Shown: positions 38,517-48,639, counted from the stretch's first letter. The stretch is DNA of 64,000 bases from Affinibrenneria salicis (GCF_008710095.1 NZ_VYKJ01000001.1:868001-932000), one strand, 5' to 3'. Notes: a model not told the origin generated them from the letters alone. Numbers and translations are program-made.

Positions 38517-39707
38517 TTACTGCACGGCGGCGATGGCGCGCGCGACCTGCTGAACGTTGCTGTGATTCAGGCCGGACAGGCACATGCGGCCGCTGGCGAT
38601 CAGATAAACGCCGAATTCCTCACGCAGACGATCGACCTGCGCCGCGCTCATCCCAGTGTAGCTAAACATGCCGCGCTGCGTCAGCAGGTAGTCGAAATTG
38701 CGTTCCGGCAGCGCGTCCTTCAGCGCGGTAACCAGCGTCTGACGCATGTCCAGAATACGGGCGCGCATCTCTTCCACTTCGGAACGCCACAGCGCCAGCA
38801 GTTCTTCGTCGCCGAGCACTTTGGCCACGATCTGCGCGCCGAAGTTCGGCGGGCTGGAGTAGTTGCGGCGTACGGTCGCTTTAAGCTGACCCAGCACACG
38901 TTCCTGCTCGGCCTGGCTTTCGCAGACTACCGACAAACCGCCGACGCGTTCGCTATACAGCGAAAAGATTTTCGAAAAGGAGTTGCTGACCAGCAGCGCT
39001 AAGCCGGCCTCGGCCATGGCGCGAATCGCGTAGGCGTCTTCATCCATTCCGTCGCCGTAACCCTGATAGGCGATATCGAGGAAGGGGATAAGATCGCGCG
39101 CCAGCAGCACTTCGATCACGCGGTCCCACTGATCGCGGCTCAGATCGGAGCCGGTGGGGTTATGGCAGCACGGGTGCAGCAGTACAATGCTGTGCGCCGG
39201 CAGTTGCTGCAGCGCGGTCAGCATCGCGTCGAATTTCACACCGCGGCTTTCGGCGTCGAAGTAAGGATAAGTGTGCACTTTGAAGCCGGCGCCGCTAAAG
39301 ATGGCGATGTGGTTTTCCCAGGTCGGGTCGCTGACCCAGACCCCGGAGTTCGGAAAGTAGCGTTTGAGAAAATCCGCGCCGACTTTCAGCGCGCCGGAGC
39401 CGCCGACGGTCTGAATGGTGGCGATGCGGTTAGCGGCCAGCAGCGGGTGCCGCGCCCCGAACAGCAGGCGCTGGATACCGCTGCGATATTGCTGTAGCCC
39501 TTCCATCGGCAGGTAGCTTGAGGCGCTGCTTTCCGGCTGCAGGCTGTTTTTCGCCGCGCTTACCGCCTGCAACTGGGGAATAATTCCCCGTTGGTCGTAG
39601 TACAGACCGATGCTCAGATTCACTTTGTCCGCTCTGCTGTCCTGCTTGAATTGCTCCATCAGCGACAGGATAGGATCTCCGGCATAAGCCTCAACATTTT
39701 GAAACAC
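38517..39707 (-). CDS. tyrB: TyrB, aromatic-amino-acid aminotransferase
   Basis: 396 residues. PLP enzyme of the aspartate aminotransferase class, last step of Tyr and Phe (and part of Leu) synthesis. The PLP Lys is in [18 protein letters not shown] near residue 246. Also [17 protein letters not shown] near 187 and the C-terminal GRMCLSGLN with the substrate-binding Arg. In E. coli tyrB sits beside alr, but here three genes (YitT-type, Lrp-type, AroP-like) lie between them. An inverted repeat CTCTC-CCT-GAGAG is just upstream of the ATG. No clear TyrR box was found. Confidence 0.95.
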   Translation of the reverse strand: MFQNVEAYAGDPILSLMEQFKQDSRADKVNLSIGLYYDQRGIIPQLQAVSAAKNSLQPESSASSYLPMEGLQQYRSGIQRLLFGARHPLLAANRIATIQTVGGSGALKVGADFLKRYFPNSGVWVSDPTWENHIAIFSGAGFKVHTYPYFDAESRGVKFDAMLTALQQLPAHSIVLLHPCCHNPTGSDLSRDQWDRVIEVLLARDLIPFLDIAYQGYGDGMDEDAYAIRAMAEAGLALLVSNSFSKIFSLYSERVGGLSVVCESQAEQERVLGQLKATVRRNYSSPPNFGAQIVAKVLGDEELLALWRSEVEEMRARILDMRQTLVTALKDALPERNFDYLLTQRGMFSYTGMSAAQVDRLREEFGVYLIASGRMCLSGLNHSNVQQVARAIAAVQ

Positions 39708-39747
39708 AGTGTAGCTCTCCCTGAGAGTTATTGGGTATCGGAAGCCA

Positions 39748-40362
39748 TTAAACGCTATAGCGGCCAGGGCGGTGGTTCATGGCGATAATTAAATTCAGTA
39801 TGGTGGCGCCCAGCACAGAGGCGACCAGCATCGGCAGGCTGACCACGAACAACGAAGCCAGCACGATCATCACATCCACCGCCATCTGGAATTTTCCTGC
39901 ACGAATACCATAACGATCCTGTAAATACAGCGCCAGAACATTTACGCCGCCGAGGCTGGCTTTGTGGCGAAATAACACAATAAACCCCAGTCCCATGATG
40001 ACGCTGCCGAATAGCGTGGCGTAAAACGGCTGCAAACGATCAAAATGGATAAACAGCGGGTGCAGATCGGAAAAGACCGACACCAGCGCTACGGAGCAGA
40101 ATGTTTTGATGGTAAACGGCCAGCCCATTCTGCGCGCCGCCAGGTAGTAGAACGGCAGGTTCAGCAGAAAGAAGGCGAGCCCGAAGGAGATATGGGTCAG
40201 ATAGTGCAGCAGGAAGGCCATCCCGGCCGTGCCGCCGGTTAACGCGCCGGACTGACGCAGCAGGACAACGCCGAAGGAGACCATCAGCGTGCCGATTAAA
40301 ATCGCCAGAATGTCTTCCAGCAGCGTATGAGAAGGCCGTTCAGTGTTGATCACGTTATCCAT
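39748..40362 (-). CDS. YitT-family (DUF161) membrane protein
   Basis: 204 residues from the ATG at 40362. The longer frame has an odd Cys/Trp-rich lead. Five or six hydrophobic segments ([33 protein letters not shown], ...[35 protein letters not shown]). [10 protein letters not shown] and [13 protein letters not shown] are family signatures. Function not established. Lies immediately upstream of tyrB on the same strand, so may share its transcript, and may be an amino-acid-related transporter by context only. Confidence 0.82.
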   Translation of the reverse strand: MDNVINTERPSHTLLEDILAILIGTLMVSFGVVLLRQSGALTGGTAGMAFLLHYLTHISFGLAFFLLNLPFYYLAARRMGWPFTIKTFCSVALVSVFSDLHPLFIHFDRLQPFYATLFGSVIMGLGFIVLFRHKASLGGVNVLALYLQDRYGIRAGKFQMAVDVMIVLASLFVVSLPMLVASVLGATILNLIIAMNHRPGRYSV

Positions 40363-40653
40363 AAGAAAGGTACCCGGTACGAAAATGGCAAAAGACCCAC
40401 AGAGCCAGCAAAAATTACACCAGTGCGGCGGCTTGCCGGGCGAAGGCCTGACGGCATGGCGCCGCGTGCCGGCGTAACTCATTGAATTGTAAGTTGCCTG
40501 CCTGATGCGAAAAGCGTGCGATAATTTTATATTAATCGACGATATTGTGCGACATATTGGTTTTTAATGCGTGTATTGATTGCGTCGGGCCATCAATATG
40601 CACTTATTTAGTGCGCTCTCGCCCTAAATAAGTGCGTAGCGGGGGCGGACGGA

Positions 40654-41133
40654 TCAGGCTTCTTCGCCGGCCGCGCCGGGAATGATCTGCCCGTTTTCTT
40701 TGAGCCGGTTTAATACCACCGCGGTCTTAATGTGGGATACGCTTTTGTGCAGCGATAAAATCTGACTGATCAGCGTGCTCAGGCTGGCTAAATCCGCCAC
40801 CGCCACCTTCAGCATATAGTCGGAATCGCCGGTGGTTTTATAGGCGTCGATGATGGCATCCACCTCTGCCAGCATGCGGTGAAAGCCTTCGACATATTCG
40901 GCGGTATGGTTGATCAGCCTGACTTCAATCAGGCCCAGCATGCCCAGCCCGACGGCTTCGGGCGCCAGACGCGCGTGATAGCCCATAATCAGCTGCGCCT
41001 GTTCCAGCGCGATACGTCGTCTTGAACACTGCGAGGCGGATAAGCCAATCAGATCGCTCAATTCCTGGTTGGTCAGACGGCCGTTGGACTGCAGTAAGGT
41101 CAGAATTTTCAGATCGTAATTATCAATGTTCAT
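40654..41133 (-). CDS. Lrp/AsnC-family transcriptional regulator
   Basis: 159 residues starting MNIDNYDLKILTLLQSNGRL. N-terminal helix-turn-helix (TNQELSDLIGLSASQCSRRR) followed by the RAM effector domain (GLIEVRLINHTAEYVEGFHR, TTGDSDYMLKVAVADL). The start at 41133 matches the family. The upstream frame is Arg/Pro-rich and not coding. Divergent from the AroP-like permease gene across 516 bases, so amino-acid-responsive control of that transporter is the natural inference. No strong operator could be picked out in the AT-rich stretch 41440-41640. Confidence 0.88.
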   Translation of the reverse strand: MNIDNYDLKILTLLQSNGRLTNQELSDLIGLSASQCSRRRIALEQAQLIMGYHARLAPEAVGLGMLGLIEVRLINHTAEYVEGFHRMLAEVDAIIDAYKTTGDSDYMLKVAVADLASLSTLISQILSLHKSVSHIKTAVVLNRLKENGQIIPGAAGEEA

Positions 41134-41649
41134 AGTGGCCTGCTGTACGGAATATCCGCTCCATTTTTCGGCGCGCAGGCGATCCCCGGTTACCCGGTCC
41201 GAGCACGAGGCGGGCAACGCGCCGGACGATGTCGGACCGATGGGGGGGAGTCCGGTCGGTCGGGGAAGACGCGCCGCCCGTCTGCCTGCATCCCGAAAAC
41301 CATGGAGCTCAGGAAGAATGATGCCTGTAAGACTATCAGTTTTTGCCGATATGGGGAGCGCCCGGGCAAGGTATTGTTTCTCGCGCGCGGCGGGCGAGAG
41401 GCCGCAGTGCACCGTCCTGGAGCACTGAAACTGGAATACGGGAAAAGTAATGGTTGTTTTGTGTGCTAATTATCCATTTTATGCGTCATATAATCTTTTG
41501 TGGCCACAATCTGCACGAGTTGTGAGTATGGCGCAAAAAATAATTTATTAAAAATTTCATCGCGTTAATCCGTTTTGTCGCCGGCGCATGGTCGGCTGGC
41601 CTGATAGTTGCTAAATCGCTGGCGCGATATTGACTATTAAGGAATTACG

Positions 41650-43035
41650 ATGACGAAGCATGAAGAAAAGGGACAGTTACAGCGGGGACTAAAAAACCGC
41701 CATATCCAACTGATTGCTTTAGGGGGGGCCATTGGAACCGGGTTGTTCCTGGGGATCGCCCAGACCATTAAAATGGCCGGGCCTTCGGTGTTGCTGGGCT
41801 ATGCGCTTGCGGGCGTAATCGCGTTTTTAATTATGCGCCAGCTAGGCGAGATGGTGGTGGAGGAGCCGGTGGCCGGATCGTTCAGCCATTTCGCCAATGA
41901 GTATTGGGGGAGGCTGGCCGGTTTTATGTCCGGCTGGAACTACTGGGTACTGTACGTCCTGGTCAGTATGGCGGAGTTAACCGCCGTGGGGATTTATGTT
42001 CAGTACTGGTGGCCCGGGATTCCGACCTGGCTGTCGGCCATGGTGTTTTTTGTGGTGATTAACGCCATTAACCTGACCAACGTGAAAGTGTACGGCGAGA
42101 TGGAGTTCTGGTTCGCCATCATTAAAGTGGCCGCGATTCTCGGCATGATTGGGTTCGGCGGCTATCTGTTGGCGAGCGGACGCGGCGGTCCGGATGCCAG
42201 CGTGGCCAACCTGTGGCGATTCGGCGGCTTTTTCCCCAATGGTTTTAGCGGCATGGTGATGGCGATGGCCGTGATCATGTTTTCATTCGGCGGGCTGGAA
42301 CTGGTCGGTATTACCGCGGCGGAAGCGGATAACCCGCAGAAAAGCATTCCCCAGGCCACCAACCAGGTTATTTACCGAATCCTGCTGTTTTATGTCGGGG
42401 CGCTGGCCGTGCTGTTGTCGCTCTATCCGTGGCAGAAAGTGGTGCAGGGCGGCAGCCCGTTTGTGCTGATTTTTCACGCGCTGGACAGCGATCTGGTCGC
42501 CACTATTCTGAATATTGTGGTGCTGTCGGCCGCGCTGTCGGTCTACAACAGCTGCGTCTACTGCAACAGCCGTATGTTGTTTGGTCTGGCCCGCCAGGGA
42601 AATGCGCCGAAGGCGCTGCTGACCGTAAACCGGCGCGGCATTCCGCTGGCGGCGCTCAGCGTGTCGGCGCTGGTCACCGCGCTGTGCGTGCTGATTAACT
42701 ACCTGATGCCGGCGAAAGCGCTGGAGCTGTTGATGGCGCTGGTGGTGTCCGCGCTGGTCATCAACTGGGCGATGATCTGTATTACTCATCTGAAGTTTCG
42801 TCGCGCCAAGGCCGCCGCGCGGCAGCAGACGCGCTTTAAAAGCCTCGGCTATCCGCTGACTAACTTCGTCTGTCTGCTGTTTTTGGCCGGTATTCTGGTC
42901 ATTATGGCGTTGACGCCGGGCATTCAGATTTCGGTCGTGCTGCTCCCGTTCTGGCTGCTGGCGCTGGCGCTGGGCTATATGCTGAAGAAGAAAAGCGCGC
43001 CCGTTGCGGACGCGCTTAATGCCGGGCAGCGTTAG
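41650..43035 (+). CDS. AroP/PheP-like aromatic amino-acid permease (second copy)
   Basis: 461-residue APC transporter, with LQRGLKNRHIQLIALGGAIG, GIAQTIKMAGPSVLLGYALA and NSCVYCNSRMLFGLA. It is clearly paralogous to AroP at 6158-7534 and shares the GIAQTI...GPSVLLGYA variation not found in E. coli AroP, suggesting a lineage duplication. Start 8 bases after AAGGAA. Flanked by tyrB-side genes and alr, with a divergent Lrp-type regulator. Substrate is inferred to be aromatic amino acids, and no TyrR box was seen upstream, so regulation seems to differ from aroP. Confidence 0.85.
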   Translation: MTKHEEKGQLQRGLKNRHIQLIALGGAIGTGLFLGIAQTIKMAGPSVLLGYALAGVIAFLIMRQLGEMVVEEPVAGSFSHFANEYWGRLAGFMSGWNYWVLYVLVSMAELTAVGIYVQYWWPGIPTWLSAMVFFVVINAINLTNVKVYGEMEFWFAIIKVAAILGMIGFGGYLLASGRGGPDASVANLWRFGGFFPNGFSGMVMAMAVIMFSFGGLELVGITAAEADNPQKSIPQATNQVIYRILLFYVGALAVLLSLYPWQKVVQGGSPFVLIFHALDSDLVATILNIVVLSAALSVYNSCVYCNSRMLFGLARQGNAPKALLTVNRRGIPLAALSVSALVTALCVLINYLMPAKALELLMALVVSALVINWAMICITHLKFRRAKAAARQQTRFKSLGYPLTNFVCLLFLAGILVIMALTPGIQISVVLLPFWLLALALGYMLKKKSAPVADALNAGQR

Positions 43036-43037
43036 GC

Positions 43038-43057
43038 CCGGCGGTCTGTTCCGCCGG
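43038..43057. terminator. Hairpin between convergent permease and alr
   Basis: CCGGCGG (43038-43044) pairs with CCGCCGG (43051-43057) across TCTGTT. It lies directly between the two stops, without a T-run. Confidence 0.35.
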
Positions 43058-43077
43058 CGTTGGGCGCGGGGCGGGGG

Positions 43078-44157
43078 TTATTCATCAACGTATTCGCGTG
43101 TCGGACGCGAGGTCAGACGGGTGATTAGCTCATAGGCGCTCACCCCGGTAGCCGCAGCGATGTCTTCTACCGGCAGCGCGTCGCCCCACAGGATGACGTC
43201 ATCGCCGACGCGATCCTGCGCGTCCGGCCCCAGATCGACGGTGATCATATCCATTGAGACGCGGCCGGCCAGCGGCACGATTCGGCCGTTGATCCAGACC
43301 GGCGTGCCGTTTGGCGCGCAGCGCGGATAGCCGTCGCCATAGCCGATGGCGACGACGCCCAGCCGGGTATCGCGCGGGCTGACCCAGCTGCTGCCGTAGC
43401 CCACCGGTTCGCCGGCCTTGTGTTCGCGCACGGCGATCAGGCTGGCGGTCAGCGTCATGACGGGGCGCAGATCAAACCGGCTGGCCTTTTCGCTTTCCAG
43501 CGGCGAGACGCCGTACAGGATAATGCCGGGTCGGATTTGATCGCGGTGCGCCTGCGGCCACAGCAGAATACCGCCCGAGGCGGCGATAGACTGTAAGCCG
43601 GGCTTACCCAGAGCGAACGCATCGAAACAGGCCAGCTGATGTTCGGTGGCGTCCGCCTCGGGTTCATCCGCGCGGCAAAAATGGCTCATAATATTAACGG
43701 GTTGCACCACGGTGGGGCACTGGCACAGCCGTCGCCAGAAGGCTTCTGCGCGATCCGGACGCACGCCCAACCGGTGCATTCCGGTATCCAGTTTCATCCA
43801 TACCCGCACCGGGCGCGCCAGACTGGCCTGCTCCAGCGCGACCAGTTGCTCCTCGCTATGCACGGCCGTTTCCAGTTGGTGCTCCACCAGCAGCGGCAGC
43901 TGGCTGGCGCAGAAGAAGCCTTCCAGCAGCAGAATGGGTTTGACGACTCCGCTGGCTCGCAGAGCCAGCGCCTCTTCCAGACGGGCGACGCCGTAGCCGT
44001 CGGCGTCCTGCAGTACCTGCGCGACCTCCGACATTCCGTGCCCGTAAGCGTTGGCTTTGACGATGGCGATCAGGCGGCTTTGAGGCGCCAGACGGCGTAT
44101 TTGCTGCAGGTTGTGGCGCAGAGCGCGCCGGTTTACGACGGCGGTTGCCGCTTTCAT
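43078..44157 (-). CDS. alr: Alr, alanine racemase
   Basis: 359 residues. PLP-dependent racemase making D-Ala for peptidoglycan. The PLP Lys is in [10 protein letters not shown] near residue 34. The second catalytic base Tyr lies in [19 protein letters not shown] near 255, with the DMITVDLG segment near 305. It starts 18 bases after the dnaB stop, the E. coli order dnaB-alr. Biosynthetic copy, as the catabolic DadX is usually beside dadA. Confidence 0.95.
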   Translation of the reverse strand: MKAATAVVNRRALRHNLQQIRRLAPQSRLIAIVKANAYGHGMSEVAQVLQDADGYGVARLEEALALRASGVVKPILLLEGFFCASQLPLLVEHQLETAVHSEEQLVALEQASLARPVRVWMKLDTGMHRLGVRPDRAEAFWRRLCQCPTVVQPVNIMSHFCRADEPEADATEHQLACFDAFALGKPGLQSIAASGGILLWPQAHRDQIRPGIILYGVSPLESEKASRFDLRPVMTLTASLIAVREHKAGEPVGYGSSWVSPRDTRLGVVAIGYGDGYPRCAPNGTPVWINGRIVPLAGRVSMDMITVDLGPDAQDRVGDDVILWGDALPVEDIAAATGVSAYELITRLTSRPTREYVDE

Positions 44158-44175
44158 TTCTACATCCTTAGCGCA

Positions 44176-45582
44176 TTATTCTTCATCATATTGTGGTCCG
44201 GCGTAATTATCGAAACGCGACCACTGTCCGTTAAAGGTCAGCCGCACCGAACCGATCGGGCCGTTACGCTGTTTCCCCAGAATAATCTCAGCGATGCCTT
44301 TCATATCGCTGTTTTCGTGATAAACCTCATCACGATAGATAAACATAATCAGGTCGGCATCCTGTTCGATTGAACCGGATTCACGCAGGTCGGAGTTGAC
44401 CGGGCGTTTGTCCGCGCGCTGTTCCAGACTACGGTTGAGCTGCGACAGCGCCACCACCGGCACTTGCAATTCTTTTGCCAGAGCTTTCAGCGAACGCGAT
44501 ATTTCGGCGATTTCCAGCGTGCGGTTGTCGGACAGCGCCGGTACGCGCATCAACTGCAGGTAATCGATCATGATCAGGCTCAGGCCGTCGTGCTCGCGAA
44601 ATACCCGTCGGGCGCGCGAGCGCACTTCGGTCGGCGTCAGGCCGGACGAGTCATCGATGTACATGTTGCGTTTTTCCAGCAGGATCCCCATGGTGCTGGA
44701 AATGCGCGCCCAGTCCTCGTCGTCCAGCTGGCCGGTACGAATGCGAGTCTGATCCACGCGCGACAGCGACGCCAGCATACGCATCATGATCTGTTCGCCG
44801 GGCATCTCCAGACTGAAGATCAGCACCGGTTTGTCCTGCATCATCGCGGCGTTTTCACACAGGTTCATGGCGAAGGTGGTTTTCCCCATGGACGGACGGG
44901 CGGCGACGATAATTAGGTCGGACTTTTGCAGGCCGGCGGTCTTTTTATCCAGATCCTGGTAGCCGGTGGAGACGCCGGTCACCCCGTCGTGCGGTTTCTG
45001 ATACAGCTGTTCGATACGCGCGACGGTATCTTCCAGAATACGGTCGATGCTTTTCGGGCCTTCATCCTTGCTGGCGCGGTTTTCGGCGATCTGAAAGACG
45101 CGCGATTCCGCCAGATCGAGCAGATCTTCGCTGCTGCGCCCCTGCGGATCGTAACCGGCGTCGGCGATTTCATTGGCCACCGAGATCATCTCGCGCACTA
45201 CCGCGCGTTCGCGCACGATGTCCGCATAGGCGCTGATGTTGGCCGCGCTGGGCGTGTTTTTCGCCAGTTCGGCCAGATAGGCAAACCCGCCGGTTGTGTC
45301 CAGATCGCCCTTTTGCTCCAGCGATTCCGACAGGGTGATCAGATCGATCGGCTTGCTCATTTCCAGCAGGCGCTGCATTTCGGTGAAGATAAGCCGGTGG
45401 GCGCGGTTATAAAAATCGTTGGCCGTTACGCGTTCGGCTACGTTATCCCAGCGTTCATTATCCAGCATCAAACCACCCAGCACCGATTGTTCTGCTTCCA
45501 ACGAATGAGGCGGGAGCTTGAGTCCTTCCATCTGGCGGTCACGGGGCTCTTTCGGTTTTGCGGGAGTCTTTTTTTCTGCCAT
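44176..45582 (-). CDS. dnaB: DnaB, replicative DNA helicase
   Basis: 468 residues. Hexameric 5'-3' helicase of the replication fork. N-terminal DnaG-interacting domain (LPPHSLEAEQSVLGGLMLDN), linker, RecA-like C-terminal domain with Walker A ARPSMGKTTFAMN near residue 230, Walker B LIMIDYLQLM near 335 and the arginine-finger region KRPVNSDLRESGSIEQDADL. No intein is present. Closely matches E. coli and is followed by alr. Confidence 0.97.
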   Translation of the reverse strand: MAEKKTPAKPKEPRDRQMEGLKLPPHSLEAEQSVLGGLMLDNERWDNVAERVTANDFYNRAHRLIFTEMQRLLEMSKPIDLITLSESLEQKGDLDTTGGFAYLAELAKNTPSAANISAYADIVRERAVVREMISVANEIADAGYDPQGRSSEDLLDLAESRVFQIAENRASKDEGPKSIDRILEDTVARIEQLYQKPHDGVTGVSTGYQDLDKKTAGLQKSDLIIVAARPSMGKTTFAMNLCENAAMMQDKPVLIFSLEMPGEQIMMRMLASLSRVDQTRIRTGQLDDEDWARISSTMGILLEKRNMYIDDSSGLTPTEVRSRARRVFREHDGLSLIMIDYLQLMRVPALSDNRTLEIAEISRSLKALAKELQVPVVALSQLNRSLEQRADKRPVNSDLRESGSIEQDADLIMFIYRDEVYHENSDMKGIAEIILGKQRNGPIGSVRLTFNGQWSRFDNYAGPQYDEE

Positions 45583-45730
45583 GTAACGTCGTCTTTACCG
45601 GTTGATTTGCCGTAAATGAAAGGCGCATTGTATATCCGATGGCGTTGAATAACACGCGTCATAAAGATGACGGCCGCGCGCAGTACGACCTGCTGCGCCA
45701 CAGCCGGGTTGTTCATGATAAGGAGCGGAG

Positions 45731-46717
45731 ATGGCAAAACGTATTCAGTTTAGGGCGCCGGGCGATCCCTCGGTGCTGGAGTATGTCGACTTTACCCCGC
45801 GCGATCCGGCGGCGGGAGAGGTGCAGGTGCAGAACCAGGCCATCGGCATCAATTATATCGATACCTACGTGCGCAGCGGGCTCTATGCGCCGCCGTCGCT
45901 GCCGTCCGGTCTGGGGACCGAGGCCGCCGGCGTGGTGGTGAAGGTGGGGGCCGGGGTCAGCGCGCTGAAGACGGGCGATCGTGTGGTTTACGCCCAGTCT
46001 GCGCTGGGCGCCTATAGCGAGGTGCATAACGTGCCGGCGGACAAGGCGGCCATTTTGCCCGATGAGATTAGCGTTGAGCAGGCGGCAGCCTCTTTTCTTA
46101 AGGGCATGACGGTTTACTATTTGCTGCGTCAGACCCACGAAATTCAGTCCGGCGAGACCTTTCTGTTTCATGCCGCCGCCGGCGGCGTCGGGTTGATCGC
46201 CTGCCAGTGGGCGCGGGCGCTGGGCGCAAAACTAATCGGCACGGTCGGTTCGCAGGAAAAGGCCGAACGGGCGCGCCAGGCCGGCGCCTGGGCCACGATT
46301 AATTATCGCACGGAGGATATCGCGCAGCGCGTCGGCGAACTGACCGGCGGCGCTAAAGTGGCGGTGGTTTACGACTCCGTCGGCAAGGACACCTGGCTGG
46401 CGTCGCTGGACAGCCTGCGGCGGCGCGGGCTGCTGGTCAGCTTCGGCAATGCGTCCGGGCCGGTGACCGGCGTTAATCTGGCGATCCTCAATCAGAAAGG
46501 ATCGCTGTATGTGACGCGTCCGTCGCTGTCCGGTTATGTGACCAATCGGGCTGAACTGGAGCAGGCCAGCGGCGCGTTGTTTTCCCTGATCGCCAGCGGC
46601 GCGATTAAGGTGGAGATCCCCGCCGGCCAGCGCTTCGCGCTGGCGGATGCGCGGGCGGCGCATCAGGCGCTGGAAGGACGCCAGACGCAGGGCTCCTGTT
46701 TGCTGATTCCGGACTAA
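45731..46717 (+). CDS. qor: Qor, NADPH:quinone oxidoreductase (zeta-crystallin family)
   Basis: 328 residues, with AAGGAGCGG before the ATG. Zinc-free medium-chain dehydrogenase/reductase: N-terminal GroES-like domain and a Rossmann NADPH site HAAAGGVGLIACQWARALGA near residue 145. Reduces quinones by one electron. Divergent from dnaB, the E. coli arrangement. Confidence 0.93.
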   Translation: MAKRIQFRAPGDPSVLEYVDFTPRDPAAGEVQVQNQAIGINYIDTYVRSGLYAPPSLPSGLGTEAAGVVVKVGAGVSALKTGDRVVYAQSALGAYSEVHNVPADKAAILPDEISVEQAAASFLKGMTVYYLLRQTHEIQSGETFLFHAAAGGVGLIACQWARALGAKLIGTVGSQEKAERARQAGAWATINYRTEDIAQRVGELTGGAKVAVVYDSVGKDTWLASLDSLRRRGLLVSFGNASGPVTGVNLAILNQKGSLYVTRPSLSGYVTNRAELEQASGALFSLIASGAIKVEIPAGQRFALADARAAHQALEGRQTQGSCLLIPD

Positions 46718-46751
46718 GGGCGGCCTGGCTCTGTTCGTCGCCGCAGTAAAA

Positions 46752-46940
46752 AAGCCTCCCGCATGCGGGAGGCTTAGGGGGACGGCGATGATTTCATCGG
46801 ACTGTGGGTAGGGTACAGTCGTGGTACTCACCGTAAACCTGCCACTGCGTGGCTATTTTGTGTTTACAGCAGTGATGAAAACATGAGGCGCCGGCAGTGA
46901 CCGGCGCTGACTGAGTGCTATCCTGCCAGATCGGCGGGCC
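46752..46940 (-). ncRNA. Candidate small RNA between qor and pspG, ending in a strong terminator
   Basis: On the minus strand the region folds into successive perfect stems: GTAAAC/GTTTAC enclosing CCAC/GTGG (46832-46867), GACTGT/ACAGTC around ACCCTACCC (46800-46820), CGATGA/TCATCG (46786-46799), and then a 24-base perfect palindrome AAGCCTCCCGCA/TGCGGGAGGCTT (46775-46752) followed by six T. A possible promoter is TTGCCA, 18 bases, TATTTT, with a start near 46940. An alternative is that this is the long 3' UTR of pspG. No known sRNA was recognised. Confidence 0.5.
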
Positions 46941-47003
46941 GGAAAATATCTGCTGGCGCACAGTTTTGGCAACAGGCCGCGGATGTTTGCCCTGCGCCGG
47001 CGT

Positions 47004-47222
47004 TTAGCGATGGCGCAGCGGCTTATTTTTCATGTTGCGCCACAGCCACACTGCCGCCACGGCCAGCAGCAGCCAGGGAAGCAGGTTGATGAGCATAACG
47101 AACATGCCGCCGATCAACATCGCCAGCGACGCCACGAACAGCGCGGCAATCACGCCCGCCAGCGAGATGCCGGTCGCCATCAACATCGCGAAGAATCCAA
47201 CCACAAAACAGACTTCCAGCAT
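47004..47222 (-). CDS. pspG: PspG, phage shock protein G
   Basis: 72 residues, small inner-membrane protein with two or three hydrophobic segments (MLEVCFVVGFFAMLMATGIS, LIGGMFVMLINLLPWLLLAV). E. coli PspG starts MLELLFVIGFFVMLM, so identity is good. Member of the phage-shock envelope stress regulon, which depends on sigma-54 and PspF. A sigma-54-type promoter is seen upstream. It lies between qor and dusA as in E. coli. The basic tail is shorter than in E. coli. Confidence 0.9.
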   Translation of the reverse strand: MLEVCFVVGFFAMLMATGISLAGVIAALFVASLAMLIGGMFVMLINLLPWLLLAVAAVWLWRNMKNKPLRHR

Positions 47223-47278
47223 GATGCGCTCCTGTCATTATCGTGCACAGTCAGACCCGTCCGGCCAGGCCGAAACGG

Positions 47279-47299
47279 AATAACGTTGGCAACGTTATT
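47279..47299. repeat. Perfect 21-base palindrome at the pspG transcription start
   Basis: Arms AATAACGTTG and CAACGTTATT with one central base, immediately downstream of the sigma-54 -12 element. The predicted start falls inside it. It could be an operator or an mRNA 5' hairpin. Confidence 0.7.
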
Positions 47300-47314
47300 A
47301 CAAGAAGCGTGCCA
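47299..47314 (-). promoter_or_regulatory. Sigma-54 promoter of pspG
   Basis: Read on the minus strand the site is TGGCACG-CTTC-TTGTA: a perfect -24 TGGCAC and a -12 TTGT in place of TTGC at the required spacing. Its position 77 bases before the pspG ATG fits PspF/sigma-54 control. Inverted repeats CCCTGTCGG (47315-47323) and CCGACAGGG (47356-47364) flank the upstream side. Confidence 0.72.
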
Positions 47315-47412
47315 CCCTGTCGGGGAATATAACTATTTGATTTAGCAGGAGGAGGCCGACAGGGCGACGGAGGGATATGGCGAACCAGACTAACTGTTGG
47401 GCAAATACACCA

Positions 47413-48453
47413 TCAGGCTGGCCGCCGATTGACCAGCGCCAGCGCCTGTTCGAGCACGCGGACATCCGCGCCGGGTTTGTGCGCGTTTTCGCTCAGGTGG
47501 CGTCGCCACTGACGTGCGCCGGGCACGCCCTGGAACAGGCCGAGCATGTGGCGGGTGATATGGCCCAATAACGCGCCGCGCGCCAGTTCCCGCTCAATAT
47601 AAGGATACATGGATTGCACGACGTCCGCCTTCTCCGGCACCACGGCCTCGGCATTGAACAGCTCGCGGTCGACCTGCGCCAGCACGCCGGGATTCTGGTA
47701 GGCTTCCCGCCCCATCATCACGCCGTCCAGCTGTCGCAGGTGCGTCCGGGCTTCCTCAAGCGTTTTCACGCCGCCGTTAATCGCGATGCGCAGCGCCGGG
47801 AAATCGCGCCTGAGCTGGTAAACGCGCGGATAGTCCAGCGGCGGAACCTCGCGGTTCTCTTTCGGACTGAGCCCCGACAGCCAGGCCTTGCGAGCGTGCA
47901 CGATGAAGGTATCGCACTCGCCGCGGCCGGCGACGGTATCGATAAACGCGCACAGGAAGGCGTAACTATCCTGTTCGTCGATGCCGATGCGGGTTTTTAC
48001 CGTCACCGGGATGGAAACCGCGTCGCGCATCGCTTTAACGCAGTCCGCCACCAGCGAGGCTTCCGCCATCAGGCAGGCGCCGAACCGGCCGTTCTGCACC
48101 CGATCGGACGGGCAGCCGACGTTAAGGTTAATCTCGTCATAGCCGCGCTGCTCCGCCAGACGCGCGCAGTGCGCCAGAGCGGCCGGATCGCTGCCGCCCA
48201 ACTGCAGCGCCAGCGGGTGTTCTTCCGCGCTGTAGGCCAGATAATCGCCTTTGCCGTGAATAATGGCGCCGGTGGTGACCATTTCGGTGTACAGCAGCGT
48301 CTGGCGCGTCAGCAGGCGGTGGAAATAACGGCAGTGACGATCCGTCCAGTCCAGCATCGGCGCCACGGAGAAGCGGCCGCGCCAGCGGCCGGAGGTGTCT
48401 TGCGCGCTGTCGTTGCCGGGCGGGGTATTCTGTTCTGTCTGTTTCTGGCTCAT
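47413..48453 (-). CDS. dusA: DusA, tRNA-dihydrouridine(20/20a) synthase
   Basis: 346 residues. FMN- and NADPH-dependent reduction of U20 in the tRNA D-loop. Core motifs are seen: [33 protein letters not shown] with the catalytic Cys near residue 114, VKTRIGID and [15 protein letters not shown]. An N-terminal extension (about 25 residues, Thr/Gln-rich) precedes the barrel, as in E. coli. pspG follows it on the same strand. Confidence 0.95.
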   Translation of the reverse strand: MSQKQTEQNTPPGNDSAQDTSGRWRGRFSVAPMLDWTDRHCRYFHRLLTRQTLLYTEMVTTGAIIHGKGDYLAYSAEEHPLALQLGGSDPAALAHCARLAEQRGYDEINLNVGCPSDRVQNGRFGACLMAEASLVADCVKAMRDAVSIPVTVKTRIGIDEQDSYAFLCAFIDTVAGRGECDTFIVHARKAWLSGLSPKENREVPPLDYPRVYQLRRDFPALRIAINGGVKTLEEARTHLRQLDGVMMGREAYQNPGVLAQVDRELFNAEAVVPEKADVVQSMYPYIERELARGALLGHITRHMLGLFQGVPGARQWRRHLSENAHKPGADVRVLEQALALVNRRPA

Positions 48454-48604
48454 AACTTACCGTTTTTACTGTTTGTCGGACGCAGTCGTTTACGCCGCCT
48501 TCCTGCAGCCCGTATTGATTCCGGGGCTAAAATTAGCCCGCCAGTATAGCGTGAACCGCGCTTTTTGGGCAGCCCGACGCGTCGTCTCGGGCAATATCGA
48601 CGAT

Positions 48605-48623
48605 TATAATAATAATCATTCAC
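48605..48623. promoter_or_regulatory. Fur box in the dusA-upstream intergenic region
   Basis: TATAATAATAATCATTCAC matches 15 of 19 positions of the Fur consensus. It lies 152 bases upstream of dusA and 675 bases upstream of the metal-uptake cluster. No ORF with a ribosome site follows within 300 bases on the plus strand. Confidence 0.6.
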
Positions 48624-48639
48624 CCTGACGGATAATAAA

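Noticed and set aside
41134..41412. N-terminal 93-residue extension of the Lrp-type protein
   Set aside because: Pro/Arg/Ser-rich, no family match; the family start MNIDNYDLK has its own upstream site.
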